This document shows positions 34,785 to 43,414 of a stretch of DNA of 64,000 nucleotides, piece by piece. This DNA comes from Rubrivivax sp. (lineage in GTDB: Bacteria > Pseudomonadota > Gammaproteobacteria > Burkholderiales > Burkholderiaceae_C). The stretch covers positions 1 to 64,000 of the forward strand of contig JAIYCR010000044.1 in the NCBI GenBank assembly GCA_027487905.1. Reading direction: 5' to 3'. The position numbers and the translations under genes were made by a program. The notes beneath the pieces are model-generated. The model saw nothing but the letters and a program-made list of their open reading frames with translations. It was not told where the DNA came from and ran no database searches. Position 1 is the first letter of the stretch; each line of letters opens with the position of its first letter.

Positions 34785-34796
34785 TACACTCGTCCG
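34785..34796 (+). promoter_or_regulatory. Putative -10 element giving a leaderless algH transcript
   Basis: TACACT (34785-34790) is a good -10 hexamer and ends exactly 6 bases before the algH ATG. Transcription would begin at or next to the start codon. No Shine-Dalgarno sequence precedes the ATG, and only 33 bases separate it from the divergent phrB start. No clear -35 box is visible. Confidence 0.45.
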
Positions 34797-35375
34797 ATGC
34801 CCGTCCCCGCGATCAACCTGACCAACCAGTTCCTGATCGCCATGCCCGGCCTGGGCAGCGATGCCTTCAGCGGCGCCGTGGTCTACCTGTGCGAGCACAA
34901 CGCCAACGGCGCGCTGGGTCTGGTCATCAACAAGCCCATCGACATCACCTTGAAGAACCTCTTCGACAAGGTGGACATCGAGCTCGAACGCGAGGACATC
35001 GCCGCCGCGCCGGTGTTCTTCGGCGGCCCGGTGCAGACCGAACGCGGCTTCGTGCTGCACGAGCCGCCGGCCGACGGCGAAGCCGCCTACACCTCCACGC
35101 TGGCCGTGCCCGGCGGCCTGGCCATGACCACCAGCAAGGACGTGCTGGAGGCCATGGCGCAGGGCCACGGGCCCAGGCGCGTGCTGGTCACCCTGGGCTA
35201 CAGCGGCTGGGGCGCCGGGCAGCTCGAGGACGAGCTCGGCCGCAACAGCTGGATCAACGTGGCCGCCGAGCCTTCGGTCATCTTCGACACGCCGGTCGAG
35301 CGGCGCTATGACCGCGCGCTCGGCCTGCTCGGCATCGACCCGCGGATGCTGTCGCAGGAGGCGGGGCACGCGTGA
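34797..35375 (+). CDS. YqgE/AlgH family protein (UPF0301)
   Basis: This 192-residue cytoplasmic protein belongs to the YqgE/AlgH family. It opens with LTNQFLIAMPGLGSDAFSGAVVYLCEHN and has the family hallmark GALGLVINKPIDITL, then PVFFGGPVQTERGFVLH and GYSGWGAGQLEDEL. The biochemical function of the family is not established; the name AlgH comes from an early link to alginate regulation. It is commonly encoded next to ruvX (yqgF), as here, where the stop overlaps the ruvX start (GTGA). The start is fixed by the family N-terminus. Confidence 0.92.
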   Translation: MPVPAINLTNQFLIAMPGLGSDAFSGAVVYLCEHNANGALGLVINKPIDITLKNLFDKVDIELEREDIAAAPVFFGGPVQTERGFVLHEPPADGEAAYTSTLAVPGGLAMTTSKDVLEAMAQGHGPRRVLVTLGYSGWGAGQLEDELGRNSWINVAAEPSVIFDTPVERRYDRALGLLGIDPRMLSQEAGHA

Positions 35376-35833
35376 GCGGGGCGGAGTTCGACGGCCCGGC
35401 CGCTGCGCCGCTGCGCCAGTACCTCGCTTTCGACTACGGCCGCCGCCGCATCGGCGTGGCCACCGGTGAATCGCTGCTGGCCCACGCCCGTCCGCTGACG
35501 ACGCTCGAGGCCGAACCGGCCGCCGCCTGCGATGCCGCCATCGACCGCCTGGTGCGCGAATGGCGGCCCGATGCGCTGGTGGTGGGCGTGCCCCGGCACC
35601 CGGACGGCGCGCCCCACCGCAACACCGAACGCGCCGAGCGTTTCGCCCGCCACCTGCAACGCCGTCTGCGCCTGCCGTTGCACCTGGTCGACGAGCGCTA
35701 TTCCACCGTCGAAGCCCAGCGCGACGCCCCCCGCGGCGGTGGCCCGGGCGGCCTGGATGCAGCCGCCGCGGCGGTCATCCTCGACCAGTTCTTCCACCAT
35801 CCGACTGCGGCCCTGGAGCCGCCGGCCGCATGA
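35372..35833 (+). CDS. ruvX: Holliday-junction-resolvase-like protein YqgF/RuvX
   Basis: This 153-residue RNase H-like nuclease family protein is implicated in 16S/pre-rRNA 5' processing and recombination. The motif [17 protein letters not shown] (about residues 18-34) holds the first catalytic Asp. [10 protein letters not shown] (about 71-80), [12 protein letters not shown] (about 109-120) and [14 protein letters not shown] (about 129-142) supply the remaining conserved acidic residues. The GTG start overlaps the algH stop, and the stop overlaps the pyrR start, so the four genes from algH to pyrB are tightly coupled. Confidence 0.92.
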   Translation: MSGAEFDGPAAAPLRQYLAFDYGRRRIGVATGESLLAHARPLTTLEAEPAAACDAAIDRLVREWRPDALVVGVPRHPDGAPHRNTERAERFARHLQRRLRLPLHLVDERYSTVEAQRDAPRGGGPGGLDAAAAAVILDQFFHHPTAALEPPAA

Positions 35834-36399
35834 GCTCCTCACCCCTCGATCCCGCTGCCGCTCTCCCCACCGATCCGCCGGGCGGCGCTGCCACGCTGGG
35901 CGGCTTGGCGCTCGACGCCGAGGCGCTCTATGTGGAGCTGCTGCGCGCGGTCCGCCCGCTGGTGCAGGCCGAGACCGCGCTCGTGGGCGTGTGGTCGGGC
36001 GGTGCCTGGCTGGCCGAGCGGCTGCAACGCGACCTCGGCCGCAGCGGCGAGGTGGGCGTCATCACCAGCCGCCTGCACCGCGACGACTACGGCTCGCGGG
36101 GCCTGTCGGGCACCGCCGACCCCACCCGGCTGCCCTTCGATGTGGAGGGCCGGCCCATCCTGCTGGTGGACGACGTGCTCTTCACCGGGCGCACCGCGCG
36201 GGCGGTGATCAACGAACTCTTCGACTTCGGCCGGCCAGCCCGGGTGATGCTGGCTGTGCTCGTCGACCGGGGCGGGCGCGAGCTGCCAATGGCCGCCGAC
36301 GCCTCGGCCGCGCGGGTGAGCCTGCCCGCGTCGCAGCGCCTGTCCCTGGCCCGTGCGGCCGACGGCCGATTCACCTTTGCACTGGAGGAGCGCCGCTGA
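35830..36399 (+). CDS. pyrR: PyrR bifunctional regulator / uracil phosphoribosyltransferase
   Basis: This 189-residue phosphoribosyltransferase-fold protein has the PRPP-binding loop [20 protein letters not shown] (about residues 112-131). It also has [12 protein letters not shown] (about 77-88), typical of PyrR. In Gram-positive bacteria PyrR attenuates pyr operons by binding RNA; in proteobacteria it usually precedes pyrB, as here, and may serve mainly as a UPRTase or in pyr control. It overlaps ruvX by 4 bases and pyrB by 1 base. I saw no PyrR-binding-type terminator in the window. An N-terminal tail of about 25 residues precedes the fold. Confidence 0.9.
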   Translation: MSSSPLDPAAALPTDPPGGAATLGGLALDAEALYVELLRAVRPLVQAETALVGVWSGGAWLAERLQRDLGRSGEVGVITSRLHRDDYGSRGLSGTADPTRLPFDVEGRPILLVDDVLFTGRTARAVINELFDFGRPARVMLAVLVDRGGRELPMAADASAARVSLPASQRLSLARAADGRFTFALEERR

Positions 36400-37355
36400 T
36401 GCTGTCGCGCCGCAACCCGCAGCTCAACGCGAATGGCGAGCTGGTCCACCTGCTGTCCATCGAGGGCCTGCCGCGGGCCGTGCTCACCCACATCCTGGAC
36501 ACCGCGGGCAGTTTCCTGAGCGTGAACGACCGCGAGGTCAAGAAGGTGCCGCTGCTGCGCGGCAAGAGCGTGTTCAACCTCTTCTTCGAGAACAGCACGC
36601 GCACCCGCACGACCTTCGAGATCGCGGCCAAGCGGCTGAGCGCGGACGTGCTGAACCTGGACATCGCGCGCAGTTCCACCGCCAAGGGCGAGAGCCTGCT
36701 GGACACCATCGCCAACCTGTCGGCGATGCACGCCGACCTCTTCGTGGTGCGTCATTCCGAGAGCGGTGCGCCGCACCTCATCGCGCGCCACTGCGCGCCG
36801 CATGTGCACGTCATCAACGCCGGCGACGGGCGCCATGCGCACCCGACGCAGGGCCTGCTCGACATGTACACCATCCGCCACTACAAGCGCGATTTCTCCA
36901 ATCTCACCGTGGCGGTGGTGGGCGACATCGTGCACTCGCGCGTGGCGCGCTCGGACATCCACGCGCTCACCACGCTCGGCGTGCCCGAGATTCGCGCGGT
37001 GGGCCCCAAGACCCTGGTGCCCGGCGACCTCCGCGAGATGGGCGTGCGGGTGTGCCACGACATGGCCGAAGGCGTGCGCGACGCCGACGTGATCATCATG
37101 CTGCGCCTGCAGAACGAACGCATGAGCGGCGCGATGCTGCCCAGCGCCGGCGAGTTCTTCAAGAACTTCGGCCTGACGCCGGAGAAGCTCGCGCTGGCCC
37201 GTCCCGACGCCATCGTGATGCACCCCGGCCCGATCAACCGCGGCGTGGAGATCGACTCCGCGGTGGCCGATGGCCGGCAGTCGGTCATCCTGCCGCAGGT
37301 GACCTTCGGCATCGCGGTGCGCATGGCCGTGATGTCCATCGTCGCGGGAGGCTGA
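36399..37355 (+). CDS. pyrB: Aspartate carbamoyltransferase catalytic subunit
   Basis: This 318-residue enzyme condenses carbamoyl phosphate with aspartate in the first committed step of pyrimidine synthesis. Signature segments are [12 protein letters not shown] (about residues 64-75, carbamoyl-phosphate loop), [12 protein letters not shown] (about 148-159) and [11 protein letters not shown] (about 276-286). GGAGGAG stands 8 bases before the ATG, which overlaps the pyrR stop as TGATG. No pyrI-type regulatory subunit gene follows. Instead comes a dihydroorotase-like gene lacking metal ligands, the arrangement in which the two proteins form a joint complex in Pseudomonas. Confidence 0.95.
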   Translation: MLSRRNPQLNANGELVHLLSIEGLPRAVLTHILDTAGSFLSVNDREVKKVPLLRGKSVFNLFFENSTRTRTTFEIAAKRLSADVLNLDIARSSTAKGESLLDTIANLSAMHADLFVVRHSESGAPHLIARHCAPHVHVINAGDGRHAHPTQGLLDMYTIRHYKRDFSNLTVAVVGDIVHSRVARSDIHALTTLGVPEIRAVGPKTLVPGDLREMGVRVCHDMAEGVRDADVIIMLRLQNERMSGAMLPSAGEFFKNFGLTPEKLALARPDAIVMHPGPINRGVEIDSAVADGRQSVILPQVTFGIAVRMAVMSIVAGG

Positions 37356-37359
37356 CACC

Positions 37360-38682
37360 ATGAAGATCCTGATCCAGCAAGGCCGGGTGATCGACCCGGG
37401 CGTCCGCGGCGAGGGCGGACGCGACGAGATTGCCGACGTGGCGGTGGCCGGCGGGCGCATCGTGGCCATTGGCGAGCGGGCCGCGGGCTTCGAGGCCGAC
37501 CGCGTCATCGACGCGCGCGGCCTGGTCGTCGCCCCCGGCCTGGTGGACCTGGCCGCGCGGCTGCGCGAACCGGGAGAAGAACACGGCGGCATGCTCGAAA
37601 GCGAACTGGCCGCCGCTGCGGCCGGCGGCGTGACGAGCCTCGTGTGCCCGCCCGACACCGACCCGACGCTGGACGAGCCGGGCCTGGTGGAGATGCTCAA
37701 GTTCCGCGCCCGCAAGCTCAGCCGCTGCCGCCTCTTCCCGCTGGGCGCGCTGACCCGCGGGCTGCAGGGGCAGGCGCTGACCGAGATGGCCGAACTCACC
37801 GAGGCCGGCTGCGTGGGCTTCTCCCAGGCCGACGTGCCGGTCCGGGACACCCTCGTGCTTCACCGGGCCATGCAGTACGCCGCCACCTTCGGCTACACCG
37901 TGTGGCTGCGCCCGCTGGACCCCTGGCTGGGCAACGGCGTGGCAGCCAAGGGGCCGCTGGCCACGCGGCTGGGCTTGTCGGGTGTGCCCGCCATCGCCGA
38001 GACGATTGCGCTGAACACGGTCTTCGAGCTGGCACGCGACACCGGGGTGCGCCTGCACCTGTGCCGGCTGAGCACCGCCGCGGGCGTCGAACTGCTGCGC
38101 GCGGCCAAGGCGGCGGGGCTGGCGGTGACCGCCGACGTCAGCATCCACCACCTGCACCTGACCGACGTGGACATCGGTTACTTCAACGCCGACATGCGAT
38201 TGAACCCGCCGCTGCGCCAGGGCGCCGACCGCGCGGCGTTGCGCGCGGCCCTGGCCGATGGCACGCTGGACGCACTGGTGTCCGACCACAGCCCGGTGGC
38301 CGACGACGCCAAGCAGCTGCCCTTCGCCGAGGCCGAGCCCGGCGCCTCCGGCCTGGAGCTGCTGCTGTCGGCCGGACTGAAGTGGGGCCAGGACGAAGGC
38401 CTGAGCCTGCCGGCCACCTTGGCCCGCATGAGCAGCGAGCCGGCACGGGTGCTGGGTTCGGCCATCGGCACGCTGGCCGAAAGCGCCGGCCGCCTGGTCG
38501 AAGGCGGGGTCGGCGACGTCTGCGTGTTCGACCCCTCCGTCACCTGGCAGGTGGATGCCCGCAAGCTGCGCAGCCAGGGCCGGCACACGCCCTTCGACTT
38601 CTCCAGCAGCGGCATGGCGCTGCCCGGCCGGGTGCGCTGCACCCTGGTGGCCGGCACCATTGCCTACGAGGCCGAGGCTTGA
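37360..38682 (+). CDS. pyrX: Non-catalytic dihydroorotase homologue (PyrX/PyrC')
   Basis: This 440-residue protein has the class I dihydroorotase fold but lacks the binuclear metal site. Where active enzymes have the D-x-H-x-H-x-R motif, this one reads VDLAARLREPG (about residues 61-71), so both His residues are lost. The later elements DVSIHHLHLTD, NPPLR and VSDHSP (about 307-312) remain recognisable. In Pseudomonas such an inactive protein is needed to assemble active aspartate carbamoyltransferase, which fits the gene's place 4 bases after pyrB. A real dihydroorotase must be encoded elsewhere. Confidence 0.88.
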   Translation: MKILIQQGRVIDPGVRGEGGRDEIADVAVAGGRIVAIGERAAGFEADRVIDARGLVVAPGLVDLAARLREPGEEHGGMLESELAAAAAGGVTSLVCPPDTDPTLDEPGLVEMLKFRARKLSRCRLFPLGALTRGLQGQALTEMAELTEAGCVGFSQADVPVRDTLVLHRAMQYAATFGYTVWLRPLDPWLGNGVAAKGPLATRLGLSGVPAIAETIALNTVFELARDTGVRLHLCRLSTAAGVELLRAAKAAGLAVTADVSIHHLHLTDVDIGYFNADMRLNPPLRQGADRAALRAALADGTLDALVSDHSPVADDAKQLPFAEAEPGASGLELLLSAGLKWGQDEGLSLPATLARMSSEPARVLGSAIGTLAESAGRLVEGGVGDVCVFDPSVTWQVDARKLRSQGRHTPFDFSSSGMALPGRVRCTLVAGTIAYEAEA

Positions 38683-39566
38683 ACGCCGCTGCGGCCCCCG
38701 GTGCGGGCAGGGCGGCCGCGGGCCGGGTGAACCCGCTGACGGCGGCCTGGCGCATCGGCCGGGCCACGGTGCACATGCTGCACGGGCTGGCGGTGGTGCG
38801 TTTCGAGTTCCCGCGCGTGGACGATTCCGCTCGCCATGCGCGCATCCGCTGGTGGTCGCTCAAGCTGCTGCGCCTGCTCGGCGTGGAACTGGTGAGCGAC
38901 GGACTGCCGCGGCCGGGCGCCGCGCTGCTGGTGAGCAACCACGTGTCGTGGCTGGACATCATCGCGCTGCATTCGGTGGTGCCTCAGGCCCGCTTCGTCA
39001 GCAAGGCCGACGTCCGGCAATGGCCGGTGGTGGGGGCGCTGGTGACCGGGGCCGGCACGCTCTACATCGAGCGCGAGCGCAAGCGCGACGCGATGCGGGT
39101 CCTCCACGACATGGCCGCTGCGCTGAAGGCCGGGCAGACGGTGGCCGTCTTCCCCGAAGGCACCACCGGCGACGGCCGCGAGCTGCTGCCCTTCCATGCC
39201 AACCTGCTGCAGGCGGCCATCGCCGAAGGGGTGCCGGTGCAGCCGGCGGTGCTGCGCTTCGCCGACCCGGTGCACCCGGTGTCACCGGCAGCCGAATACA
39301 CCGGCGACACCACGCTCGCGCAAAGCCTGTGGCGCATCGCCCGGGCCCGCGGTCTTCAGGCCCATGTGACGCTGCTGCTGCCCGAGGGCACCGCCCACGC
39401 CGACCGGCGCCGGCTGGCCGAGGCGCTGCGCGGCAAGATGGCCGAACGGCTGCGGCAGGCGCAAGGCCTGCCGCCGCTGCAGGATTCGGCGGCCGGGCCC
39501 GCCCCGACCGCCGAAGCCGTCGAAGCCGTCGAAGCCGTCGATCAGGCGGCGGCTTCGCCCAGGTAG
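38679..39566 (+). CDS. 1-acyl-sn-glycerol-3-phosphate acyltransferase (PlsC-like)
   Basis: This acyltransferase of about 295 residues probably makes phosphatidic acid at the inner membrane. The catalytic NHxSWxD motif reads [10 protein letters not shown] (about residues 86-95), and the phosphate-binding motif is FPEGTTGDG (about 161-169). The start is uncertain: a TTG overlapping the pyrX stop (TTGA) is given, while a GTG at 38727 would yield a protein that begins nearer the family N-terminus. The C-terminus is a low-complexity Ala/Glu/Val tail made by a 9-base repeat. It overlaps the 3' end of the convergent gpmA gene by 25 bases. Confidence 0.82.
   Translation: MNAAAAPGAGRAAAGRVNPLTAAWRIGRATVHMLHGLAVVRFEFPRVDDSARHARIRWWSLKLLRLLGVELVSDGLPRPGAALLVSNHVSWLDIIALHSVVPQARFVSKADVRQWPVVGALVTGAGTLYIERERKRDAMRVLHDMAAALKAGQTVAVFPEGTTGDGRELLPFHANLLQAAIAEGVPVQPAVLRFADPVHPVSPAAEYTGDTTLAQSLWRIARARGLQAHVTLLLPEGTAHADRRRLAEALRGKMAERLRQAQGLPPLQDSAAGPAPTAEAVEAVEAVDQAAASPR
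39513..39539. repeat. Three tandem GAAGCCGTC units at the plsC 3' end
   Basis: Three perfect 9-base copies encode a repeated Glu-Ala-Val in the last residues of the acyltransferase. They end three bases before the convergent gpmA stop codon. The unit is a multiple of three, so copy changes would keep the frame. Confidence 0.8.
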
Positions 39567-40243
39567 TAGCGCCGCAGCGGCTTGAGTTCGTCGTCCAGTT
39601 CGTAGACGAGCGGGATGCCGTTGGGAATGTTCACGCCCACGATGTCGGCGTCCGAGATGCCGTCCAGGTGCTTCACCAGGGCCCGGATGGAGTTGCCGTG
39701 GGCGGTGATGACCACCCGGCGGCCGCTGCGGATGGCCGGTGCGATGCTGTCGTTCCACAGCGGCAGCACCCGCACGACGGTGTCCTTCAGGCATTCGGTG
39801 AGCGGAACGTCCCCGGGCGACAGCTTGGCGTAGCGGATGTCCGCGCGCTGGCCGCGCGGATCGTCCGGCTCCAGCGCGGGCGGCGGCGTGTCGTAGCTGC
39901 GCCGCCACACCAGCACCTGCTCGTCGCCGTACTGCCGCGCCATGTCCGCCTTGTTCAGGCCCTGCAGCGCGCCATAGTGCCGCTCGTTCAGGCGCCACGA
40001 ATGCACCACCGGCAGCCAGGTGCGGTCCATGCCGTCCAGCGCATGCCACAGCGTCCAGATCGCGCGCTTGAGCACCGAGGTGTAGGCCACGTCGAAGTCG
40101 TAGCCCTCGGCCTTGAGCAGCCGGCCGGCCTCCTGCGCCTGGCGCACGCCCAGCTCGGTGAGCTCGACGTCGGTCCAGCCGGTGAAGCGGTTCTCCAGGT
40201 TCCAGGTGGACTCTCCGTGGCGGATCAGAACGAGCTTGTGCAT
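39542..40243 (-). CDS. gpmA: 2,3-bisphosphoglycerate-dependent phosphoglycerate mutase
   Basis: This 233-residue glycolytic enzyme interconverts 3- and 2-phosphoglycerate. [20 protein letters not shown] at the N-terminus contains the phosphorylated His and the RHG motif. Further family residues are seen in [14 protein letters not shown] (about 87-100), [10 protein letters not shown] (about 114-123) and [13 protein letters not shown] (about 180-192) with the second active-site His. The length agrees with bacterial dPGM. It diverges from the rhodanese gene across a 90-base gap and ends within the convergent plsC gene. Confidence 0.97.
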   Translation of the reverse strand: MHKLVLIRHGESTWNLENRFTGWTDVELTELGVRQAQEAGRLLKAEGYDFDVAYTSVLKRAIWTLWHALDGMDRTWLPVVHSWRLNERHYGALQGLNKADMARQYGDEQVLVWRRSYDTPPPALEPDDPRGQRADIRYAKLSPGDVPLTECLKDTVVRVLPLWNDSIAPAIRSGRRVVITAHGNSIRALVKHLDGISDADIVGVNIPNGIPLVYELDDELKPLRRYYLGEAAA

Positions 40244-40297
40244 GAAAGGCGGCCGGTGGCGTAGGGGCTGAGGAAAGGCGGCGTCGAACGGGAAAAC

Positions 40298-40303
40298 TAT
40301 AAT
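40298..40303 (+). promoter_or_regulatory. TATAAT -10 element upstream of the rhodanese gene
   Basis: A consensus TATAAT lies 30 bases before the rhodanese GTG start in the divergent gap with gpmA. No good -35 box stands at 17 bases. It probably drives the rhodanese-grxC genes; the reverse strand also reads A/T-rich here and could serve gpmA. Confidence 0.5.
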
Positions 40304-40333
40304 TCGAGGTTTTGTCGAGACTCGAGGCTGCGC

Positions 40334-40750
40334 GTGGATTTCGTTGTCCAGTATTGGTACTTGTTCCTCTCGGCCATCGTGTCGGGCGGCCTGCTGCTGT
40401 GGCCGACCCTGAGCAAGGGCGGTGGAGGGGGCGCGCGGGTCACGCCTTCGGAGGCGGTGCAGTTGATGAACCGCGAGAAGGCCAGCGTCGTGGACGTGAG
40501 CGAGCCGGCTGAATATGCCGCTGCCCATGTGCCCGGCTCGAAGAACGTGCCGCTGGCACGCCTGGACGCCGCCACCGACCTGCCCAAGAACAAGGCACTG
40601 CCGGTGCTGGTGATGTGCGCCACCGGCGTGCGCTCGGGCCGCGCCGCGGCCGCCATCCGCAAGCAGGGCTACGAGCGGGTGCATCCGGTGGCCGGCGGCC
40701 TGGCCGCCTGGCGCGAGGCCAATCTGCCGGTGGATAAGGCCACGGCCTGA
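40334..40750 (+). CDS. Membrane-anchored rhodanese-like protein
   Basis: This 138-residue protein has an N-terminal membrane helix (about residues 6-25, [20 protein letters not shown]) followed by one rhodanese domain. The active-site loop reads [13 protein letters not shown] (about 94-106), with the sulfur-carrying Cys. [20 protein letters not shown] (about 54-73) is the CDC25-like first motif. It may carry persulfide sulfur at the cytoplasmic or periplasmic face. GTG was taken as the start because GAGG lies 6 bases upstream and the helix begins at once. It precedes grxC and secB, a common beta-proteobacterial order. Confidence 0.9.
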   Translation: MDFVVQYWYLFLSAIVSGGLLLWPTLSKGGGGGARVTPSEAVQLMNREKASVVDVSEPAEYAAAHVPGSKNVPLARLDAATDLPKNKALPVLVMCATGVRSGRAAAAIRKQGYERVHPVAGGLAAWREANLPVDKATA

Positions 40751-40786
40751 GCCGGCGGCCGGATTGCCCACCCCACCTCCCCCCTG

Positions 40787-40806
40787 CCTTCCTTCCTTCC
40801 TTCCTT
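40787..40806. repeat. Five tandem CCTT units in the grxC leader
   Basis: Five perfect CCTT copies lie between the rhodanese stop and the grxC start, about 35 bases ahead of the latter. A tetranucleotide tract in an upstream region can change spacing by slippage, but five copies is short for a phase-variable tract. Confidence 0.7.
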
Positions 40807-40840
40807 CGCTGCGCTTCACCCCCATCGACGAGGAACCGCC

Positions 40841-41098
40841 ATGGCCGCCGTCCGCATGTACACCACCGAGGTCTGCCCCTTCTGCGTGCGCGCCAAGGCG
40901 CTGCTGCGCCAGCGCGGCGTCAGCGAGATCGAGGAGATCCGCATCGACCTCGACCCCGAGCAGCGCGCCCGCATGATGGAGGCCACCGGCCGGCGCACCG
41001 TGCCGCAGATCTTCATCGGCGACACCCACGTGGGCGGCTGCGACGACCTGGTCGCACTCGACCAGCGCGGCGGCCTGGCACCGCTGCTGGCGGCCTGA
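40841..41098 (+). CDS. grxC: Glutaredoxin 3
   Basis: This 85-residue thiol-disulfide oxidoreductase reduces protein disulfides and mixed disulfides using glutathione. The dithiol active site is CPFC (about residues 12-15), preceded by the first beta strand VRMYTTEV. The glutathione-binding TVPQIFIGD with cis-Pro (about 51-59) and the GGCDDL helix start (about 63-68) are intact. The length and motifs fit GrxC. It lies upstream of secB as in many Burkholderiales and probably shares the rhodanese promoter. Confidence 0.95.
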   Translation: MAAVRMYTTEVCPFCVRAKALLRQRGVSEIEEIRIDLDPEQRARMMEATGRRTVPQIFIGDTHVGGCDDLVALDQRGGLAPLLAA

Positions 41099-41219
41099 GC
41101 TCGGGCACCGCTCCCATAATTCGCCGCTCCTTCGCGCCCCCTGCGCGTTCTCCTTCGCCTTTTTCTTCCCCCACCCGTGGCCGTCTGGCGCGGGCCTTCA
41201 CCCGAACCCCGCACCCACC

Positions 41220-41714
41220 ATGGCCGACGACACCGCAACCCCGGTTTTCCAGATCCAGCGCGTCTATCTGAAGGACCTGTCCCTGGAGCAGCCGAACTCG
41301 CCGCAGATCCTGCTCGAGCAGACCCAGCCTCAGGTGGACATCAACCTGTCGCTGGGCGCGGAGGTGGTGGCCGACGGCATCTACGAGGTCACCGTCACCG
41401 CCACGGTCACCACCAAGATCGCCGACAAGACCCTCTTCCTCATCGAGGCCAAGCAGGCCGGCATCTTCGAGATCCGCAACCTGCCCGAAGAGCAACTGCA
41501 GCCCATCATCGCGATCGCCTGCCCCGGCATCGTCTATCCCTACCTGCGGGCCATCGTCTCTGACGTGTGCACCCGTGCGGGCTTCCCGCCGGTGATCCTC
41601 ACCGAGGTGAACTTCCAGGCGATGTACGAAGCCCAGCAGGCGCAGGCCGCCCAGCAGGCGGCAGGCGCGGTCAACGGCTCGGGCGACGGCCCGCGCATCA
41701 TCACCAACGCCTGA
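41220..41714 (+). CDS. secB: Protein-export chaperone SecB
   Basis: This 164-residue cytoplasmic chaperone holds precursor proteins unfolded and hands them to SecA. Characteristic stretches are [19 protein letters not shown] (about residues 11-29), [20 protein letters not shown] (about 59-78) and [17 protein letters not shown] (about 101-117), followed by [24 protein letters not shown] hexamer at 41115-41120 may be its -10 element. The gene stands between grxC and gpsA, the order seen in enteric and many other proteobacteria. Confidence 0.96.
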   Translation: MADDTATPVFQIQRVYLKDLSLEQPNSPQILLEQTQPQVDINLSLGAEVVADGIYEVTVTATVTTKIADKTLFLIEAKQAGIFEIRNLPEEQLQPIIAIACPGIVYPYLRAIVSDVCTRAGFPPVILTEVNFQAMYEAQQAQAAQQAAGAVNGSGDGPRIITNA

Positions 41715-41728
41715 GGCGGCAGCGCCAG

Positions 41729-42814
41729 GTGCGAGCGCTGGCCCCGACGCTGGCGGTGCTCGGCGCCGGTGCCTGGGGCACCGCGGTGGCCGCGCATGCG
41801 GCCCGGTCGTCCGCCGGCGAGGTCGTGCTGTGGGCGCGCGATGCGCAGCACGCCGCCCGACTGGCCCGGACCCGGGAGAACACGCGCTACCTGCCCGGTG
41901 TGAAGCTGCCGCCCGAGCTGGGTGTCGAGCATCGGCTCGACCCGCTGCTGGACGGGCTCATCGCATCGGGCGGGCTGATCGTGCTGGCCGTGCCGATGGC
42001 AGCGCTCGAGGCGCTGCTGCGGCAGGTGGCCGCGCGGGCATCGCTCCAGCCCGACGCGCCGCCCGCCCAGGTGGCGTGGCTGTGCAAGGGCCTGCAGCAA
42101 GGCAGCGGCAGGCTCGGCCACGAGATCGCCGAGGACTGCCTGCCCGGCGCCCGGCATGCGGTGCTGTCGGGCCCCACCTTCGCGCTGGAACTCGCCCGCG
42201 GCCAACCCACGGCGCTGGTGTGCGCCAGCCGCGACGCCGCGCTGTCCGACGCCTGCGTGCGGGCGCTGCACCACGGGCCGCTGAGGGTCTACACCTCCGA
42301 CGACCCGGTGGGCGTGGAGGTGGGCGGCGCGGTCAAGAACGTGATGGCCATCGCCACCGGCATCGCCGACGGGCTTCCGCTCGCGGGCACTGACGGGGCT
42401 GTCGACGCGGAGCCGGCACAGCGCGGGCTGGGCCTGAACGCCCGGGCCGCACTCATCACCCGGGGCCTGGCCGAGATGACCCGGCTGGGTGTGGCCATGG
42501 GCGCGCGCGCCGACACCTTCATGGGCCTGAGCGGGCTGGGCGACCTGGTCCTCACCGCGACGGGCGATCTGTCGCGCAACCGCAGCGTCGGCCTGGGGCT
42601 GGCCGCCGGCCAGCCGCTCGAGCACATCCTGCAGTCGCTGGGGCATGTGGCCGAGGGCGTTCGCTGTGCGCCCGCGGTGCTGGAGCGCGCGCGGCGGCTG
42701 CAGGTTGGCATGCCCATCACCGAGGCGGTGGTCGAGGTGCTGCAAGGGCGCCTGTCGCCGCAGGAAGCGGTGTCCCGGCTGCTGGCGCGCGGCGCGCGCG
42801 CCGAGGCGCAGTGA
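41729..42814 (+). CDS. gpsA: NAD(P)-dependent glycerol-3-phosphate dehydrogenase
   Basis: This enzyme of about 361 residues reduces dihydroxyacetone phosphate to sn-glycerol-3-phosphate for phospholipid synthesis. The nucleotide-binding loop is [18 protein letters not shown] (about residues 8-25). The catalytic Lys lies in [18 protein letters not shown] (about 198-215), and the substrate helix reads [21 protein letters not shown]. The protein is about 25 residues longer than E. coli GpsA, with extra residues around [13 protein letters not shown]. The GTG at 41729 places the fold seven residues from the start; no better start is visible. Confidence 0.94.
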   Translation: MRALAPTLAVLGAGAWGTAVAAHAARSSAGEVVLWARDAQHAARLARTRENTRYLPGVKLPPELGVEHRLDPLLDGLIASGGLIVLAVPMAALEALLRQVAARASLQPDAPPAQVAWLCKGLQQGSGRLGHEIAEDCLPGARHAVLSGPTFALELARGQPTALVCASRDAALSDACVRALHHGPLRVYTSDDPVGVEVGGAVKNVMAIATGIADGLPLAGTDGAVDAEPAQRGLGLNARAALITRGLAEMTRLGVAMGARADTFMGLSGLGDLVLTATGDLSRNRSVGLGLAAGQPLEHILQSLGHVAEGVRCAPAVLERARRLQVGMPITEAVVEVLQGRLSPQEAVSRLLARGARAEAQ

Positions 42815-42877
42815 GCCGGTCCCGCTGAGCGGCAGGCGCCGCTCCAGGCCTGCCCGGGTCGTCGTCCGGCCGACGCC

Positions 42878-43348
42878 TCAGGCGGCGCCCGCGAAGCCGC
42901 ACTGCCGCCAGGCTTCGAACACCGTCACCGCGACGGCATTGCTCAGGTTGAGACTGCGCTGGCCGGCGCGCATGGGCAGGCGCAGCTGCTGGCCGGGTGC
43001 GAAGCGCGAGCGCAGGTCTGCGCTCAGCCCGGCGCTCTCGCTGCCGAAGACGAAGGTGTCACCGGGCTGGAAGCGGGTGTGCGCCAGCGTGGCACTGCCG
43101 CGCGTGGTCAGCGCGAAGCAGCGCTCGGGGCGCGGCGACAGCGCCACGACCAGCGCGTCCCAGTTGGCATGGCGCTGGACGGCCGCGGTCTCGTGGTAGT
43201 CGAGGCCGGCCCGGCGCAGCAGCTTGTCGTCCATCGAGAAACCCAGCGGCTCCACCAGGTGCAGCCGGCAGCCGGTGTTGGCCGCCAGGCGGATCACGTT
43301 GCCGGTGTTCGGCGGAATCTCGGGGTGGACAAGAACGATGTCGAACAC
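42878..43348 (-). CDS. trmL: tRNA (cytidine(34)-2'-O)-methyltransferase
   Basis: This SPOUT-family methyltransferase of about 156 residues modifies the wobble base of two leucine tRNAs. Visible motifs are FDIVLVHPEIPPNTGNVIRL at the N-terminus, FVFGSESAGLS (about residues 98-108) and LRLPMRAGQRSLNLSNAVAV (about 121-140), forming the trefoil knot that binds AdoMet. I prefer the GTG at 43348, which begins exactly at the family N-terminus. An upstream GTG at 43408 would add a 20-residue Pro/His-rich leader. The gene lies next to comF on the same strand. Confidence 0.92.
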   Translation of the reverse strand: MFDIVLVHPEIPPNTGNVIRLAANTGCRLHLVEPLGFSMDDKLLRRAGLDYHETAAVQRHANWDALVVALSPRPERCFALTTRGSATLAHTRFQPGDTFVFGSESAGLSADLRSRFAPGQQLRLPMRAGQRSLNLSNAVAVTVFEAWRQCGFAGAA

Positions 43349-43414
43349 GGTGGTCTGGCAGTGGGAGGAAGGCGGATGCGGGCGGGCGCGCTGGGGTGAG
43401 GCTTCCACGGGGCT

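Noticed and set aside
40787-40806. CCTT tract as a phase-variation switch for grxC
   Set aside because: Five copies is short, and it lies in a leader of a housekeeping gene. It is listed as a repeat only.
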